Assembly: GCA_000158655.1 (NCBI GenBank)
Contig: EQ973339.1
Coordinates: 181,662-233,057 of the forward strand
Source: [Clostridium] methylpentosum DSM 5476
GTDB lineage: Bacteria > Bacillota > Clostridia > Oscillospirales > Ruminococcaceae
Direction: 5' to 3'
DNA: 51,396 bases
The translations under genes and the position numbers were made by a program. Position 1 is the first letter of the stretch. Each line of letters starts with the position of its first letter. The notes beneath the pieces were generated by a model. That model made no database searches. It had not been told where the DNA came from and worked only from the letters and a program-made list of their open reading frames with translations. This document shows positions 50,563 to 51,396 of this stretch, piece by piece.

Positions 50563-51280
50563 AACCATGCGCTAGGCGCATGGTTCAAAAAAAGGCTTTT
50601 GCCGATGATGCAGAAAAAAGAAGTCCTTTTGTTGTAGAATGGGCTTGCGGTCAGGCAACTGCAAGAGACAACAAAAGGAGGATGATCAAATGAACGACCC
50701 AAACAGTTTATCACAGAGCCTGCCCCTTAGAGTATATAAAATGGAATTGGAAATATCACATCGTGTTCGCACTAAAGTACAGAAGGAAAGTATTCTACAG
50801 AGAAGAGAGACGGGAAGTCGGAGAAATTCTGAGAACACTTTGCGACTGGAAGAAGATCAAGATTGTGGAAGCGGAAGTGTGTTCGGATCACGTGCATATG
50901 CTGATAGAGATACCGCCAAAGGTTTCAGTCTCCGGTTTTATGGGATATTTAAAGGGAAAGAGCAGCTTGATGATCTACGAAAAATATCCGGAACTGAAAT
51001 ATAAATACTGGAATCGAGAGTTTTGGTGCAGAGGGTATAATGTAGATACAGCAGGAAAGAATGCAAAAAAGATTCAAGAGTATATCCAAAAACAGCTGGA
51101 AGAAGATAAGGCAGGGGAACAGCTGACCATGGGAAACTTCTAAAAAACTCGTTTACGAGTAGCAAGTAATAAGCCTTTCGCGGCTGCCAGACCGTACCAA
51201 CGTGACGTGACATGTGCCGCTAGTAATATAGGGCTTTGCCCGCATATGAAAATCCCCCGGCTTTGCCGGGGGATTCTTAT
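50563..51280 (+). mobile_element. IS200/IS605-family element, best-preserved copy
   Basis: The left-end hairpin AACCATGCGC-TAG-GCGCATGGTT (50563–50585) and the right-end hairpin AATCCCCCGGC-TTT-GCCGGGGGATT (51251–51275) bracket a single tnpA; no tnpB is present. Three more relics of the same family occur in the window (left edge, 5.1–5.5 kb, 11.0–11.9 kb). Ends are inferred by comparing with the 11-kb relic, since this family makes no target duplication. The last 115 bp of the window show nothing I recognise. Confidence 0.8.
50690..51143 (+). pseudogene. tnpA: IS200 TnpA (Y1 HUH transposase), frame-broken at 5' end
   Basis: The catalytic body is intact in one frame: KWNWKYHIVFALKYRRKV, CSDHVHMLIEIPPKVSVSGF (the HUH histidines), GYLKGKSSLMIYEKY, and FWCRGYNVDTAGKN (with the catalytic tyrosine), ending MGNF. 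The ATG at 50690 with AAAGGAGG belongs to another frame: NSLSQ is in the ATG frame, but KWNWKYH is in the +1 frame. Either a 1-nt indel has killed the gene, or a +1 shift near CTGCCCCTTAG is needed. A GTG at 50763 would omit the first conserved strand. Confidence 0.75.
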
Positions 51281-51396
51281 TTTGAGTTGAATACGCTCGT
51301 TGTTGTCAAACCAAATGAAATTGTCGATGAGAGAACGAGCCTGAGAAAAAAGAAAAGCTTGTGACGGTTGATACACTCGGATTTGAGAATGGCAAA

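Overview
The window looks like a chromosomal segment of a spore-forming Clostridia member, probably Oscillospirales/Ruminococcaceae-like. This rests on Bacillus-type gene orders in a mid-GC background: yaaO–darA–holB–ricT, ywiB–argS, spoVG, mazG–hup–rqcP–yabP–yabQ–divIC–yabR. A GTP-type PEP carboxykinase, a solitary MazF and a recJ–relA–dtd–MBL–hemZ block fit the same picture. Assignment is from protein families and synteny only; no 16S or other marker is present.

Layout. 1–2.6 kb: an IS200-type transposase relic at the left edge, then a zinc dehydrogenase with its ROK-family regulator. 2.8–8.6 kb: a capsule/exopolysaccharide module (Wzz-like protein, tyrosine kinase, PHP phosphatase), about 1.6 kb of decayed DNA with another IS200 relic, and a convergent NDP-sugar 4,6-dehydratase. 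8.7–10.8 kb: spoVG and murC, divergent. 10.8–14 kb: another IS relic, an orphan zinc-ribbon membrane protein and non-coding DNA. 14–20.8 kb: mazF, a PII-like gene, a ferredoxin, and the minus-strand block ricT–holB–darA–yaaO–membrane/TPR-like protein. 20.9–25.5 kb: argS, ywiB, murI, a 93-bp tandem repeat array and ddl.

25.5–32.5 kb is the most regulation-rich part. It holds a candidate pseudoknotted RNA, a divergent Xre-repressor locus with a large inverted-repeat operator, and the rpmG–secE–nusG–rplK–rplA–rplJ–rplL cluster with two L1-type mRNA sites and an L10 leader. After an orphan protein carrying a decarboxylase-beta-like GG..GPTA motif come two tandem copies of a tiny toxin ORF, each facing an antisense RNA, and then another Xre gene. 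32.9–37.3 kb: GTP-PEPCK, a decayed region, a PAP2 phosphatase and a lipoprotein. 37.5–45.6 kb: recJ, relA, a small coiled-coil protein, dtd, an MBL hydrolase, hemZ and a uridine-kinase-like gene. 46.4–50.4 kb: a zinc-ribbon protein and the mazG-to-yabR sporulation/division cluster. 50.5–51.3 kb: the best-preserved IS200/IS605 element.

Functionally, most genes are housekeeping: translation, wall precursors (murC, murI, ddl), stringent response, c-di-AMP sensing, and sporulation/division. Between them lie IS200 relics and decayed DNA. The strongest candidate for something undescribed is the duplicated Fst/par-like type I toxin–antitoxin locus at 31.64–32.20 kb.
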